Origin: Plantago ovata | Lineage: Eukaryota > Streptophyta > Magnoliopsida > Lamiales > Plantaginaceae | DNA length: 64,000 nt | NCBI GenBank assembly: GCA_028274465.1 | Contig: CM051456.1 | Location: 84,306,753 to 84,370,752, forward strand | Reading direction: 5' to 3' | Notes under the pieces: model-generated | Database searches by the model: none | What the model saw: the letters and a program-made list of their open reading frames with translations, nothing else | Told to the model about the DNA's origin: nothing | Program-made: the position numbers and the translations under genes | Shown here: positions 1-9,255 of the stretch, piece after piece | How positions within the stretch are numbered: the first letter of the stretch is position 1 | Layout of the letters: each line of letters opens with the position of its first letter

Positions 1-1633
1 TAAACGCCAAGTGACTAGATCCAAAGCTACTCAAGGACTTGCTGAAGAAGCAACTGTCGTAGAAGTAGAATCTTTATTCTCTTGCTTTGTTTCAGAAATT
101 GAACCTAAAACCATAGAAGAAGCTTTGAAGCATTCTGAATGGATAAAGGCAATGCAAGAAGAATTGGATCAATTTGAAAGAAACAAAGTCTGGAAACTTG
201 TGCCACTTGCTGAAAATAAGAAAGCTATTGGTACAAAGTGGGTGTTCAGAAACAAGCTGAGCGAGTCTGGTGAAGTAACAAGAAACAAAGCACGCTTAGT
301 TGCTCAAGGTTACTGTCAGACTGAAGGATTGGACTATGATGAGTCTTACGCTCCAGTTGCAAGATTGGATGCAATTAGGCTTTTCTTGGCCTTTGCTGCT
401 CACAATGACTTCATTGTTTACCAAATGGATGTTAAGAGTGCATTCTTAAATGGTGAACTTGCTGAAGAAGTCTACCTAGAACAACCCCCTGGCTTTGAAC
501 TTCCCTCAGAAACCAAGATGGTATATAAGCTTCAGAAAGCTGTATATGGTCTAAAGCAAGCACCAAGAGCATGGTATGATACCTTAGCTAAGTTCTTGCT
601 GGAAAATGGTTTCAAGAAAGGTGAAGTTGACAAAACTCTTTTTACCATGAACCATGATGGTAAATTAATCTTAGTTCAAATTTATGTGGATGACATAATT
701 TTTGGATCTAAGGACAAGCAACTTTGTGATGATTTTGCCAAACTCATGACAAATAAGTTTGAAATGAGTATGATGGGAAAATTGAATTATTTCCTAGGGT
801 TGCAAGTCAAGCAACTCAAAGATGGAATATTCATAAATCAAGCAAAGTATGCGAAAGAAATGCTCATAAAGTTTAGGATCAAAGAGGATGAAAAACCTGA
901 AAAGATCCCTATGAGTGTTGGTACCAAATTGGGCTATACTAAAGAGGACAAAAGTGTTGAAGAACACAAGTATAGGAAGCTCATTGGTTCCTTGTTGTAT
1001 TTAACAGCAAGTAGACCTGACATTCAGTATGCTGTTTGTGTGTGTGCAAGATTCCAATCGGATCCAAGAGAATCACACTACAAAAAGGCAATTAAAATAC
1101 TGAAATATGTTAAAGGTACAGTCAATGTTGGATTATGGTATCCAAAAGATTCTGGACTTGAATTGGTTGGCTATTCTGATGCTGATCATGGTGGATCAAC
1201 TCTTGATAGAAAAAGTACCTCTGGAACTTGTCAGTTTTTGGGTACTAGATTAATATCATGGTTCAGCAAGAAGCAAACGTGTGTCGCCAATTCATCTACT
1301 GAATCTGAATACATTGCAGCTGGTTGTTGCACAGCTCAAATCCTATGGATTCAGCAACAATTAAGAGATTATGGTATTTCTGCAAAGAAAACACCAATCT
1401 TTTGTGATAATACAAGTGCTATTGCAATTACGCAAAATCCTAAGTTTCACTCTAGGACCAAGCACATTGATATTAGACATCATTTCATTAGAGATCATGT
1501 GGAAAAAGGTGATATTGAGGTTGTGAAAGTAGGTACTGAAGATCAGCTTGCTGACATCTTTACCAAGCCCCTACCGGATAATAGGTTCGCAATGCTAAGG
1601 TATAACCTTGGATTGATTGAACTACCTCAATAA
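1..1633 (+). CDS. Sirevirus pol: reverse transcriptase and RNase H (5' partial)
   Basis: C-terminal half of a copia polyprotein that makes cDNA from element RNA in virus-like particles. The frame is open from base 2 (no start codon here; it continues from upstream pol) to a TAA at 1631. Recognisable RVT_2 landmarks: WVFRNK and KARLVAQGY near the start, the [13 protein letters not shown] block, the catalytic YVDD motif, then the copia RNase H blocks [17 protein letters not shown] and the final [10 protein letters not shown]. No internal stop or frameshift is visible in this part. It differs from the S2 copy (16073-17722) by only a few residues. Role is known from the family; activity is not shown because the rest of pol is off-window. 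Confidence 0.93.
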   Translation, partial: KRQVTRSKATQGLAEEATVVEVESLFSCFVSEIEPKTIEEALKHSEWIKAMQEELDQFERNKVWKLVPLAENKKAIGTKWVFRNKLSESGEVTRNKARLVAQGYCQTEGLDYDESYAPVARLDAIRLFLAFAAHNDFIVYQMDVKSAFLNGELAEEVYLEQPPGFELPSETKMVYKLQKAVYGLKQAPRAWYDTLAKFLLENGFKKGEVDKTLFTMNHDGKLILVQIYVDDIIFGSKDKQLCDDFAKLMTNKFEMSMMGKLNYFLGLQVKQLKDGIFINQAKYAKEMLIKFRIKEDEKPEKIPMSVGTKLGYTKEDKSVEEHKYRKLIGSLLYLTASRPDIQYAVCVCARFQSDPRESHYKKAIKILKYVKGTVNVGLWYPKDSGLELVGYSDADHGGSTLDRKSTSGTCQFLGTRLISWFSKKQTCVANSSTESEYIAAGCCTAQILWIQQQLRDYGISAKKTPIFCDNTSAIAITQNPKFHSRTKHIDIRHHFIRDHVEKGDIEVVKVGTEDQLADIFTKPLPDNRFAMLRYNLGLIELPQ

Positions 1634-1639
1634 AGGATA

Positions 1640-2020
1640 CACTTGGCAGAATGCTGAAACAGGTATTCAGCAAGCCAAAGTATTCCTGTCCAAAAGACCA
1701 TGTCACTAATTTCTTCTAAGAAATGATAAGTCACAACATGATTGCTGAAACAGGCATTCGGCAAGTAATTCCTTCAAAACAAGTATTTGTTAGGAAACTT
1801 GATCACTTGCTGAGACAGGAACTCAGTAAGTGAAAGAACTTAAGGATTGCTGAGACGGGTACTTAGACAATCAAAAGATACTGAAACAGGTATTCAAGTA
1901 TCAAAGGAATTTTCTGAAACGGGAATTCAGAAAAAGAGCAAAATCTCATCTCTCAGATTTTACCAAAGGATGTCTCAAATTGCAAAAAGAATTTACTGAT
2001 ACAGGAAATCAGAAATATCT
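1640..2020 (+). repeat. Array of about seven hairpins with a conserved loop, downstream of pol
   Basis: Successive inverted repeats share a core of the form CTGARACRGGNAYTCAG, while the outer stem bases change on both sides together: TTGCTGAA/TTCAGCAA, ACTTGCTGAG/CTCAGTAAGT, GATACTGAA/TTCAAGTATC and TTTTCTGAA/TTCAGAAAA. The same row recurs in S2 at 17729-18110. The covarying stems suggest selection for RNA or DNA secondary structure. From memory, repeated palindromic motifs in non-coding regions have been reported for Sireviruses; whether this exact array is known I cannot check. Confidence 0.8.
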
Positions 2021-2045
2021 TTTAAACTTAGAAAATATGAGATAT

Positions 2046-2062
2046 CTAAGTAAGGGGGAACT
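2046..2062 (+). promoter_or_regulatory. Internal polypurine-tract-like site
   Basis: Just after the hairpins the sequence reads TAAGTAAGGGGGAACTT, resembling the real PPT next to the LTR (5995-6007). A related GGGGGAACTT occurs inside the LTR near 7132, and the same site is present in S2 near 18138-18156. It could act as a secondary plus-strand priming site. Function is inferred only. Confidence 0.45.
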
Positions 2063-2400
2063 TTCAGCAAGTAGCTAGATTGTTAATTCAAACTCGCTGA
2101 AAAGATTCTTGTCTATTTCAGCAAGCAATCTATCCCTTATTACTCGGTAAAATCAATTTGTGACGTTAAGCTGGCACAAATAAACTCGCAATAAATCATG
2201 ACATGAAATTCAATCGTGGCCATTGATTAAAAGGAGTAATTAATCTAACGGCTAACAAAACAAAGAGAGAGAGTGCTCTGACGGTTTTAGTTAGTGGGCC
2301 ACTACGCATTCAATGCAAAGGCTCCACTATCTCCAGTGTTTCTCTGTTTTACCCTTGCTGAGAACTCAAATCGATTGAGTTTTTCACACACCAGAGACAC

Positions 2401-2409
2401 TATATAAAG
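2401..2409 (+). promoter_or_regulatory. TATA-box-like site upstream of the env-position ORF
   Basis: TATATAAAG lies about 140 bases before the ATG of the env-position ORF, in an otherwise non-coding spacer, and is conserved in S2 at 18488-18496. It could be an internal promoter giving a subgenomic mRNA for the downstream ORF. Inference from sequence and position only. Confidence 0.4.
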
Positions 2410-4619
2410 AAGGAGTTAGAGAAATGACAAAATTCTTTAACTCACATTTCATTTCTCTGCAATTTCTAGCCTGAAACTACTGTACCTCCGGTCAAAAAGC
2501 AAACTATCTTTTTCGTACAATTTCTTGCTCTATATAAAGAAATGGCTCCCAAGAGAGAGTCATCTAAGTCCTCAAAATCGTCAAAGGTTGACAGTGCTGA
2601 AACACGCATTGCTCCGGTGACTGCTCCGGCGACTTCTCTGACCCAAGACACAGCGAAAGTTGTGTTGAAAAACGATAGAATCACTGTTAACCTATGCCTC
2701 CGTCATATCTTGACACTGCAAAGTGTGAGATGTTGATGCAATGGGGAGGGTTTGCAAAAGAAGAGTACATTAGGTACTTTTATGAACAAGAACTTGATGA
2801 CCAAAATGAAGAGGCGCTTGAGTTCATCAAGTAGCAAGGCCTCATGAACTTTATCTCTGCTCGCACTAAGCAAGTGAGCATGATTGATACCATTGAGTTC
2901 TACAATAATGCAGAAATCCAGTCCCTTACAGACAGTAATGGAGTCACTGAAAAAGTGATCCTTACTTATGTTCAGAACACGCAAATCGTCCTGAAATGGA
3001 CTGATTTAGCGGAGATTTTTCAGATTCCAACCACTGGAACTGAAGATGACGTCACTGCTTCTGACGACGAAATTGAAGCTTTCTACGGTGACGTCAGAAA
3101 TGCAAAGATGAAGAAAGGCGAGATAGCCCCCGTGACTTGGACAAAGCACGTTAAGAGAAAGAATCTCTGCCCTTCACTTGGTCTAGTAGCTCTGCTACTG
3201 ATTAAAGTTCTTGACTCCCAAGTTGGAGGAATTGACCAAGTCGGCCTGAGAAGATGGCCATTGCTGATGCATATCCATGAGAATAAATCGGAACTTAACT
3301 GGGCTAAGTACATTTTCAACAGGCTTGTTGATTGTGTTACTAAGTTTAAGGTAAAGGTAGAAGACAACAAGGTCTCACCTTCCTTTCCAGTTATGTATGG
3401 AATCAAGATATGCTATATCCTTGAACATTTCAGGATTCAACTAAGAAACCCATTGCCAATCAAGAAATCTGTGTGCAATGTGGGAAGATCTTTCTACAAG
3501 CAGAATGTACCTAAGATTGCTGGTAAGAAAACTAAGAAGACAACAACTGCAAATGTTGTCAGCACAAGCCAGCAAGAAAGGTATACAACAGCTGCAGATG
3601 TTACCACTCAGCAACTTAGAGATGAAACTGCTGTTGGAGGTGGTAACACAAATGAAACTGCTGTAGAAAATCAACAAGGTACGTGTACAACAGCCGTTGC
3701 TGAAAATGCAACAATAGATGACTCTGGGAAACTGGAGAAATCTAAAAAGAAAAAGAGGAAAGCTGATGATGACACTCAGACTGCAGCGTCATCAGCAAAT
3801 CCCGTACCTAAGAGGAAACGGACAAGTAACAAAAGAAAGAAGACACTGGCTTCTCAGTCAGTCCCCAATGTCCAAGACTCCTCAGTCAATTCCCAGACAA
3901 TTGCTGAAACGCACTTGCCAGTAGATGTTGCTGAAATAATTACTGAAACATACATCAGCAATGTTGAAGTGTTTGCGGAAGCCTTCAACAATCAACTTAA
4001 CGTTGATAACTCTACTGAGAATAGACCACAAGGCAGTGGAAATGAATTTCCTGCCCAAGTTCCAGATATCTACATTGTAGATAATCTAGATGATCAAACC
4101 ATGGAACCAGTAAGCGACATTGCTGTTGATCTGCAAAAAGCGGCACTTGCTGATGCTGCTGAACAGATGGTTGCTGAACAAGCAACTCATCAAGTTGCTA
4201 AAACCCAGCTTGCTGATGGACCAGTTGCTGAGATAGCAATGGTTCCTGTTCCTGAAGTTGCTGAAACTCAAGAAGCATTATTCAAAGACGCATCTCTTGA
4301 TGCTGAGAATACTGGCCCAAGTTCACCCAAGACTTCAATTGACAAAGTCCAGCTTGTACTGGAAGATATAAGCAAACAAATGGAGTTGGAGATTGAAGAA
4401 TCATCCAACAAGTCCATTGATCTCTTCATGACAAGCAGTGAGCTTAAAGGTCAAGATGCTTCTGCTCAACTTGTCATTTCAGAGACAAGGGAGATTGCTG
4501 AAACCGCACAGCTTTCTCAGTTAGAGCAAAATCAGAAGTCTGCTGAAGAAACAGTCCCAGAAGCTGAAGAAACTGTTAATGCTGAAAGGACTGAGCCACA
4601 ACCTGTCCTTCTTCAGCAG

Positions 4620-4694
4620 GTAGTTAATTCAACCATCAGTAAAACTTCAATTTCTGAAAATTGTTCTTTTGCTAAAATTATTCTTTCTCTACAG
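4620..4694 (+). other. Intron-like in-frame block 1 in env-position ORF (75 nt)
   Basis: Begins CAG|GTAGTT and ends TTTCTCTACAG|A. The block is AT-rich with a pyrimidine run before the AG. Its length is 75 nt (25 codons), it lies in phase 0 and has no stop, so the ORF stays open whether or not it is removed. Identical-looking in S2 near 20709-20783. May be a retained intron or simply coding. Confidence 0.5.
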
Positions 4695-4763
4695 ACTTCT
4701 CAAGATGTAAGTCAGATGGTTGCTGAAGCCTTTGCACCAGAACCAACACTCCCTGCTCAGCAG

Positions 4764-4835
4764 GTAGTTAATAATTTTGGTATAAAAACTAAGTTTGACA
4801 GCTTAATACTTGTGTCTAATTTTAATTTATTTCAG
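4764..4835 (+). other. Intron-like in-frame block 2 in env-position ORF (72 nt)
   Basis: Begins CAG|GTAGTTAATAATT and ends TTTATTTCAG|GATG. AT-rich, 72 nt, phase 0, no stop. It follows block 1 after a 69-nt more GC-rich segment. Matching block in S2 near 20853-20924. Confidence 0.5.
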
Positions 4836-4913
4836 GATGAACAAATGGAGGATGCTACTCAAGCTCCTCATGGAATGGAAATTGTACTACATGAGCTTGC
4901 TGACTCTCAGCAG

Positions 4914-4988
4914 GTAAATCATGTTTCAGACTTAAACTCTAAAACAATTTTCCAAACCAATCCTGATCTAAATAAAATTCTTTTTCAG
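4914..4988 (+). other. Intron-like in-frame block 3 in env-position ORF (75 nt)
   Basis: Begins CAG|GTAAATCATG and ends TTCTTTTTCAG|GCTC, 75 nt, phase 0, no stop. It follows block 2 after 78 nt. A fourth strong donor-like GTAAGT lies at 5037 but has no convincing acceptor nearby. Matching block in S2 near 21003-21077. Confidence 0.5.
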
Positions 4989-5747
4989 GCTCAAAAGGAG
5001 ACCACTGAAGTGGTACTCATCACTGAAGATCAGCAAGTAAGTTCTGAAGAACTTTACTTGAGCTTCAAGAGGACAACTATTGGCTCCGGCATTGAATATA
5101 CAAAGACCAGCAATGATGAAACCACTCAGAATGTGATCAGAAACATTCATGGTTGCTGGATCCTAAAGCTGGAAGACTTGCTGGTAAATGAGTTCTTTCC
5201 TACAGCCATTTTGAATCAGATGTTCAAATGGATTGAACTCAAGGTCCAAAGAAAGCAAAGGGAATAATCCCTCCCAAGAAATATTGCTGGTAGATGGTTG
5301 AATCTTGAGGTCCATGTAAGAAGAGTTGCCATTGGTAAGACATACAAGCAAGAACCAAATCTGATCAAACCACCTGGCATTGCTTACTACACTGACCCGG
5401 TAACAAAGAAACCTAAGAAGAAACTTGGATTGATTCCTTATGAGTACTTCTATCTTACTGCTCAGGATCAAGAAGAAGATCTTCTCTGGTTAAGAAAGAT
5501 TCATCCGAGAAACATTTCAGATACACAGCTTCTCCATGCCAGCAATTGGGGCATGCATTTGTGGGTAATTAACTACATGGAAATGAATGCTGAAAAGCAT
5601 CATCATACTGCCTGCAAAAATGCAAGAATTCTTCAACTACAAGTCCGTAGGCTTCTGGAAAACTACGAGAAGGATTGTGTTGAATTCACTGCTCTTGCTG
5701 AGAAGAGTGTAAGAGAGATTTTGAGAAAATCCTCTGAAAGAGTTTAA

Positions 5748-5994
5748 GTCCCTGCAATAGTTTCTTGTTAAAGTTTTTGTTTGCTGATTCTTTGTTATCT
5801 ATGCTTTCTTGTAAACTTCTGAATGATAACTTTCAGCAATGAATTCTTTTTGACTCTTATTGGTTTTTGATTATGCAACTTACTTATGCTTACTGTTTAT
5901 TATTTCAAGTATGCTTGCATTAATCATCTGATTTATTCAACATCAGAAACCTCTAAAAGGGTAACAATTAATTTAGCCATGGATTGCTAACATC
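5748..5994. other. Sirevirus S1 non-coding tail between env-position ORF and PPT
   Basis: AT-rich, no ORF of note. It leads into the polypurine tract and LTR; nothing else recognised. Confidence 0.6.
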
Positions 5995-6007
5995 AAAAAG
6001 GGGGAAA
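5995..6007 (+). promoter_or_regulatory. Polypurine tract of S1
   Basis: AAAAAGGGGGAAA lies immediately before the LTR start (TGTTAGG). This is the expected plus-strand primer site for reverse transcription. Confidence 0.9.
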
Positions 6008-6009
6008 TT

Positions 6010-7690
6010 TGTTAGGAAACTTGTAATTTTGATGAGCAATTAACCATGCTAAATTAAGAACAGTCCAGTAACTAGTACTCTTAAAGTCCATAGGAATTTA
6101 GAATTTTAAGGACATTGTAAAAGAGGAACGTTTGCTGATGACTTAGATAGGTGTTAGATAAGTTATTTCTTTTGTGGATGACGTACTTTTATTTCTGAGA
6201 AGAAATTAATTTATTGACACATTTGCGTATGATGTAGTTTATTTTCTGAAAAGAAAATATCTTATTGATGCTTAGCTTTGATGTATCTTATTTTTCTGAA
6301 AAGAAAATGACCTATTGAAGCGATTTGCTGAAGATGTATTTTGTTTATTACAAACAAATTATTGAAGCAAATAAGAAACCGGTCAGAATCTTGAAGACTT
6401 TTGAAGATCTGAAGACTTGAAGACTTGAAGATTGCTGAAGACTGGTAAGGCACGTGTTGCTCAGAAAGTGAAATTTTCAGCAACAGCATTGCATAAGTGA
6501 AAATCTGAAAGACAGAGTAGGTTGTGCTTGCTGAAACTGAGAATGAACACTTGCTGATGAACATATGTGACCTCTTGCTGAATGTACGTGATTTTGCGCT
6601 CCAATGTTACTGTTTGAATTCTATTCAAAGGTGCATTTAATGCAAAGCTTACACACAAAGGACATGAAGACTAGAAGACAAACAAAGATTGCTGCTGAAA
6701 GTACAAAAGCAAGATAGTGACATGTTAAGGAACAAAAGCCTTAGGATTTGAAATTCAAACGGCTCCTTACTTGCACTATAAATAGAGGTCATCCGGCAAA
6801 GAGTTGAAGTGTGTCAACAACGTGATCAAACTCTCACTTGTGCTTAAAATTCACAAACCTTCAAACACTCTTACTGCCATTGATCCGTTCCAAGACTTAA
6901 AGCTTGAAAAAGCTACTTGTGAAGAAGTAGAACAAACTCGGCTAAGAAATTAGTTAAGTGTTTTTTCTTTCGAACAAGAACAAGTCTTGACACCAGAAAC
7001 AATCAAACTTGTTTACTGCAAAGTATTCCAAATTGTGTTTCTTAGATTACTTGTTGTAACTGAATAAGTTATAATTAAGTTATCTCACCCCAAAACTCTC
7101 TAACTGAAAATACACCATTTCAGGCGTGACATTCAGGGGGAACTTAATCGAGCAAGCTTTTGCTGATTAAAAGTACCAAGTTTGGTGGAGAACAAGGTTG
7201 AGTTCTCTAGTTTAGGTTGGAGACAAAGCAAGTGTGCTTTGGTTTCTCTTGAATCGCTTTAGATAGGAGATTGTAAGGAACCTCAATCATATCTTAGTGG
7301 ATTCAGTCCTAGAAAGGACAAAGTGGATTAGTTGGGAGATTACGCCACTCTCACATACCACTCTAAAAGTGTTTGTGTGATTTACTTACTGCATTTAGCT
7401 TTCAGCAAATTATACCTGTTTGTACACAGTCACTCACATCACTTGCTGAAACCCTTTACTTGCTGAAAAAGCACTTATCGTTTCAAAGACTTCCGCTCTC
7501 TGATTTTAAGTATCAGCAAACCAAGCTACTGTAAAGTAACTTACGCTTGCTGAGAAAGTTAAGTATCAGCAACCTCATTACTGAAAAGTAATAAGTACTT
7601 GCTGAGAAAGTTTTAAACGACAAAAATTTGAAAAGACTATTCACCCCCCCCCCCCCTCTAGTCTTTTCTTGTTGTTTAAAGGGACCAACA
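6010..7690 (+). repeat. 3' LTR of Sirevirus S1 (about 1.68 kb)
   Basis: Bounded by TGTTAGG and CCAACA, directly after the PPT. It contains a TATA box (TATAAATA at 6777-6784), tandem U3 repeats with hairpins (6177-6374), a run of GAAGACTT-like repeats near 6390-6440, many TTGCTGA/TCAGCAA words and a long C run near 7645. The same LTR family appears as a solo LTR at 9616-11178 and as a truncated LTR at 22734-24035. Confidence 0.92.
6177..6374 (+). repeat. Four tandem ~50-bp U3 units, each with its own hairpin
   Basis: Units begin GATG(A/T)(C/A)GTA-like and include a small palindrome: TTTCTGAGAAGAAA, TTTTCTGAAAAGAAAA (twice) and TTTGTTT...AAACAAA. The last unit swaps both arms together. The solo LTR at 9616 has about two units, so copy number varies. 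Position in U3 suggests enhancer-like or structural repeats; inferred. Confidence 0.7.
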
Positions 7691-7967
7691 ATATGTATGG
7701 ATTAAGAGTGTATGAATGAGTGAAGTGAAAGAGAGTGAATGAAAAGAATTAAGAAGAGAACAAGAGTGAGTTAAGTGAGTGAAACAGAACAAAAACAGAG
7801 CAGCAACTCATGAGTGAAAATAAGTGTGGTGAGCTATAGAAATAGCTTGAGTGAGTCTTGTAACAAAATTGTGTAATATTTTCTTCTATAAATAAAAGTG
7901 AAACTTTTTCGTTGTACCGAAATAATCGATCCTCATACCTGTAATACGTTGAAACGTCCAACATAAA
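7691..7967 (+). repeat. Old copia LTR remnant (3' part)
   Basis: Clear but diverged resemblance to the LTR of the copia at 29232-33449: GAATGAGTGAA-type repeats, GTAACAAAATTGT, AATAAAAGTGA, then AATCGATCCT and an end in ..GTCCAACA. S1 appears to have inserted within it. What follows is MYB-array flank. Confidence 0.7.
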
Positions 7968-8900
7968 CTACTCAAATGGTGAGTGATGATTTATGTTCGC
8001 ATCAGTACTTTATTATCTGTAGATCATTTAGTAGTACTCCAACTGTTTCTTATCTAGTTCCAGCTAACCTTACTGCGTACCGAGACGGACGGATATCTGT
8101 TTGACATGCACTTGTTCACCCTAACATTATTTACTGATTCCGTTGCACCAGGAAAGAAGCAATATCTTTTACAAGTTTTTCTTAGACTGATTTTTTGTTA
8201 TATATATTGATGGTAGCCTATTCTTTTTAGCTCTAGTATCATATATAGTATAGTAATTATAAAAGTTATTATTTTCTTGTCAATGGATATGATTTGCAAA
8301 TTTTAATTCAACTTTCGATTAGTCATATTTCAACAACATTGCACGGTTTGAGATTATTGTTGCTCATAATGTCAACTCGAACCTGATACCGTTTAAATTA
8401 TCAGTCGTTCGTTCTATGTCACGCATGTAGTAGTATCTATATATATGAAGGAAGCGCAAGCTATTTTGGCTCATTCTAGACCTCCAGAGATTGACATTAC
8501 AATTTCATGATTAAATGATTTATGGATTTTCTTATTTTGCAGATTTTATGATGATGTTTCTTCTGAATTATCCTTCACTTCTGGTCATTCTAGATTTTGT
8601 TTTTAATAAACAAAGTGATGTCATGCATGAAGTCGGAGAGTCAAATTTATGAGTTTTTGGTAACAAATGATTAAGTCCTCAAAAACCATAATTATGTAAA
8701 ACTTTAGACTAAATTTGCCACACAATTGAAACTTTGGTCTATATTTGCCACGGAGAATAAACTTTGGACTGCATGTGCCATGAGGCAAACATAAAGGACT
8801 ATTTCTGCCGTTTTCCCGGTTTGGGAATCTCCAAACTGATTGCAGCACTCTTGTTTAGCAAAATAATTAATCAACAAGTCTTTGTGTACTAGCAGCTTTA
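7968..8900. other. MYB-array 3' flank remnant plus unassigned DNA
   Basis: About 8036-8420 matches the 3' ends of the downstream MYB copies (ACTGTTTCTTATCT, then the CATTATTTACTGATTC stretch), so an extra MYB gene once lay here. 8480-8860 is not seen elsewhere in the window and holds a three-unit minisatellite at about 8697-8785 built on AAACTTTGGACT...TTTGCCAC. No coding sequence recognised. Confidence 0.6.
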
Positions 8901-8919
8901 GCCAAAATGAAGCGCAAAC

Positions 8920-9255
8920 TTCATCTTTAGTGAAATGAAGCGCAAAACACTCCATTCATCCTCCATTAAACTGCACAAATTTTCATTTTCATTAAAATTG
9001 GACTTCGGAATTAGGAAATAGTACAACGCCTAGATATTTTTCCTTTATAGGTTGGAAGGATAGTGAAGGAACATATAATAACTTGATAAGTACTACTACT
9101 ATTTCTTGTTACCTTGAATATTACAGAGATCCAAAATAAAGGTTCTTTTAAGGTAACTTTCCAACTGGATACATACAACTCAAACACAGTATATACATAT
9201 GTATTCCTTCTAACCAACCACAAAACCCAATTCTCAATATTAGTTATAATTAAGA
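8920..9255 (+). promoter_or_regulatory. Conserved promoter block of MYB copy A
   Basis: About 300 bp upstream of the ATG is shared by copies A, B, D, F, G and H (about 8920, 11440, 28890, 47570, 48495, 49640). It starts with two direct repeats of AAATGAAGCGCAAAAC separated by CTTCATCTTTAG, and ends with a TATA-like CAGTATATA(C/A)ATATG about 60-75 bases before the ATG. The strong conservation shows that whole promoter-plus-gene units were duplicated. Confidence 0.7.

Larger units (their letters stand above)
2542..5747 (+). pseudogene. Sirevirus env-position ORF, broken copy
   Basis: Additional ORF between RNase H and the 3' LTR, where some Sireviruses carry an 'envelope-like' gene. It starts at an ATG giving MAPKRESSKSSK, shifts frame near 2690, meets a TAG at 2833 and then runs open 2844-5267; a last open piece spans 5298-5747. 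The product is lysine-rich near the N-terminal third (KKKKRKADDD, possibly a nuclear signal) and then acidic, rich in VAE and ETQ runs. I see no signal peptide or membrane segment, so a true envelope role is not supported. Compared with S2 it lacks the stretch corresponding to roughly 21170-22730 and retains a 3' part that S2 has lost. Three intron-like blocks lie inside it. Confidence 0.8.
1..7690 (+). mobile_element. Sirevirus-type Ty1/copia element, 3' portion (element S1)
   Basis: The window opens inside pol. In order come RT/RNase H, a non-coding spacer with hairpins, an extra ORF in the envelope position, a polypurine tract and a full 3' LTR ending in CCAACA. An extra ORF after RNase H together with a long LTR (about 1.68 kb) is typical of the Sirevirus (SIRE/Maximus) lineage of Ty1/copia. 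The 5' part lies outside the window, so the left TSD cannot be checked. The element sits inside an older copia LTR (7691-7967). Its RT and env-position DNA is nearly identical by eye to element S2 at 13-24 kb. Confidence 0.9.

Noticed and set aside
2466..2984. Open frames on the minus strand across the env-position ORF
   Set aside because: They are reverse shadows of a compositionally biased plus-strand ORF; no family motif and no start context.
2844..5267. Calling the Sirevirus third ORF a true envelope gene
   Set aside because: No signal peptide, transmembrane segment or fusion motif is visible; only its position matches.
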